The notes beneath the pieces are model-generated. The model was not told the origin of the DNA. It did no database searches and was given only the letters and a program-made list of their open reading frames with translations. DNA of 64,000 nucleotides, from positions 186,001 to 250,000 of the forward strand of contig JBAZXA010000002.1 in NCBI GenBank assembly GCA_041660045.1, in the 5' to 3' direction. The position numbers and the translations under genes were made by a program. Shown here in pieces: positions 62,619 to 64,000 of the stretch. Each line of letters starts with the position of its first letter. Position 1 is the stretch's first letter. The stretch is from WM-3-3 sp041660045 (GTDB taxonomy: Bacteria > Pseudomonadota > Gammaproteobacteria > Methylococcales > Methylomonadaceae).

Positions 62619-64000
62619 CTAAAATAGGTTACTTGATAATAAGGAATAATCAATTTGGTCTGCGAGTAGGGCGAGTAGCAACAGCAGGCTGTTTAAAAAA
62701 ATGGGGCGTTGGCTAAACGATTTATAAAAGCCTTCATCGTAATTTTCTATCATTAAGACCAGTTTATCTAATTTTGCCGCATTGGCCGGGTTCGCCGAGC
62801 TATAGGCCAAGGCGCGTTGTTGTAGGGATTTTACGGCCATTTTACGTGATGAGTCCGCTGCTTTTTTTAGTTGCACGTCCCAATAAATTAAAAAACATAA
62901 GCTGGTACAAATTACTATTTTGAAGGAGGCTGCAACATTCCAATTGTCAAAATAACTGGATCTAGAAATTACCATTAACAGGGCGATAACTAATGGGAAA
63001 CCGATGATTCGGTAGATGCGTTTGTTGAGTTCTACGATAAAACGCATGCTGACCCATTCTTGTAAATCACGTTGTTCCATATCAAATATTTCAGCATATT
63101 TAGCTAACGTTGTTGCTGGCCATTGCAGTGGTTTTAGGCTTGGATTACTGTCTTCTTCCGTAGAAAAGCAGCTGTTAGTTAAACGGACACATAAAATAGC
63201 AGCATCAATTACCAAAAATAGTAAAAAACTAAATGCTGGAAACAGTAAACCGCGCAGTAAAAGATCGTCTAATAGCCTAAGGGTTTCATCCCGGGAGGGG
63301 ATATGGTAACTGCCAAAGTACTTATAGATAACCACACTTACTACAGAAAATACCAACGCGTAAAGTATGGGGTACAGCCAACGCTGGTTTGAGTTTTGCC
63401 AATTTAACCAGTGATGGATAATAGTCTGCGGATAATCTTTAGATTGCTCAAGGTGAAAATGCGGGTTTAACCAATTTTGGGTAAAGCGCTGAGGGAATTG
63501 CCATACTTGTACAATATAAAAGCTGGCAATAATAAAGCCGAATAAACGGATGGCTTCGGAAGGCCACATGCTAACACCTTCCCAAAACGCATATTGTTCA
63601 TTAAAGTTTAACCAACCCAGTGGTTGAACAAAGCCCCAAATTATACCGAGGGCTAGACATATAAGCAGTGCGTTAATAATAAAACAATATTGGTTGATAA
63701 TGTCTTTTTTACCCAAGCGGTAGTGTTGATAACCAACACTGGCAATGCTTATCATAATGCCGCAATAAGCAATACCAAATATAAAATAGGCGGCTGTAGG
63801 GTCTGCCCTGGTAAAGGGTAACCACTGTTTCTGTAGCGCTAAGATATACAGCAAGTTGAAACTACAGATGGTGGTTAAAAAAATCGAAAGCATTAAACCG
63901 GTTTTTTCATGTAAAAATTCCCGGCTAGTCCGGGAAAGCGTCAGACCAATCAACAATGCCACTAACGCCAGCATGCTGGCATAGCCAGAACTTTGGCTAG
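62619..64000 (-). CDS. Multi-spanning membrane protein of unknown function, 5' end beyond the window
   Basis: The frame has an ATG at 63974, but it stays open to the window edge and that ATG lies inside a hydrophobic helix (SGYASMLALVALLIGL), so the gene most likely continues to the right. Some 451 or more residues with about nine hydrophobic segments. A soluble segment around 285-320 (from ATG 63974; EEDSNPSLKPLQWPATTLAKY, split by charge) and a helical C-terminal part precede a final hydrophobic stretch. I do not recognise the family, and no catalytic motif is evident. Confidence 0.7.
   Translation of the reverse strand, partial: SQSSGYASMLALVALLIGLTLSRTSREFLHEKTGLMLSIFLTTICSFNLLYILALQKQWLPFTRADPTAAYFIFGIAYCGIMISIASVGYQHYRLGKKDIINQYCFIINALLICLALGIIWGFVQPLGWLNFNEQYAFWEGVSMWPSEAIRLFGFIIASFYIVQVWQFPQRFTQNWLNPHFHLEQSKDYPQTIIHHWLNWQNSNQRWLYPILYALVFSVVSVVIYKYFGSYHIPSRDETLRLLDDLLLRGLLFPAFSFLLFLVIDAAILCVRLTNSCFSTEEDSNPSLKPLQWPATTLAKYAEIFDMEQRDLQEWVSMRFIVELNKRIYRIIGFPLVIALLMVISRSSYFDNWNVAASFKIVICTSLCFLIYWDVQLKKAADSSRKMAVKSLQQRALAYSSANPANAAKLDKLVLMIENYDEGFYKSFSQRPIFLNSLLLLLALLADQIDYSLLSSNLF

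Overview
The window looks like a piece of chromosome from a gammaproteobacterial methanotroph (order Methylococcales). The main evidence is a lanthanide-type methanol dehydrogenase gene (xoxF) with its partner xoxJ, a folate C1-cycle gene (fchA), a large glycogen cluster, and an EpsE-F-G-L exopolysaccharide system of the kind described in methylotrophs. The genus cannot be fixed from the sequence alone.

Layout. 1-1377: end of nlpD, then rpoS. 1370-4136: a nitrilase-family hydrolase and a GNAT acetyltransferase as an overlapping pair, and a secreted crystallin-like protein. 4137-6870: selO and an EEP-family phosphodiesterase. 7119-27050: a capsule/exopolysaccharide locus with export (epsE), chain length (epsF), an EpsG-like ATPase with a broken P-loop, outer membrane EpsL, a Wzx-type flippase, a Wzy-like polymerase, four GT4 glycosyltransferases, two secreted glycosidase-like proteins and, on the opposite strand, an unexpected one-module NRPS (A-PCP-TE with a cysteine in the TE nucleophile position). 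No initiating sugar transferase and no exosortase lie in the window. 27051-30388: IS21 relic, tRNA-Ser, and the ATP-grasp/alpha-E pair. 30777-34843: a compact arsenic operon arsR-arsC-arsD-arsA-acr3. 34917-35747: secretin-like fragment protein. 35769-43931: glycogen metabolism, glgA-glgB facing away from glgC-GH57-malQ. 43981-46979: xoxJ and xoxF with a strong terminator between them. 47260-50854: lpxH, a periplasmic cyclophilin, cysS and fchA. 50970-51228: tRNA-Pro, tRNA-Arg and tRNA-His.

51229-53187 is a decayed accessory stretch directly downstream of the tRNAs. It holds a DUF559-like nuclease relic, a tandem array of about 255 bp units, a truncated IS21 istA carrying a stop codon, and the tail of a type I restriction specificity gene. 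53188-60703 is a signalling block on the minus strand: a porin, a small phosphate-binding-protein-like periplasmic protein, a 1606-residue protein that joins a complete phosphorelay to PAS-GGDEF-EAL, and an HDOD protein. 61080-62048 holds a second tandem array (exact 233 bp period) next to a second DUF559-like relic and bracketed by inverted copies of a C/G-rich palindrome that also occurs inside the first array. The window ends with a DUF2956 protein and a multi-spanning membrane protein that runs off the right edge.

The best candidates for something undescribed are the NRPS inside the polysaccharide locus, the all-in-one phosphorelay/c-di-GMP protein with its periplasmic binding protein and porin, and the paired palindrome-DUF559-tandem-repeat elements.
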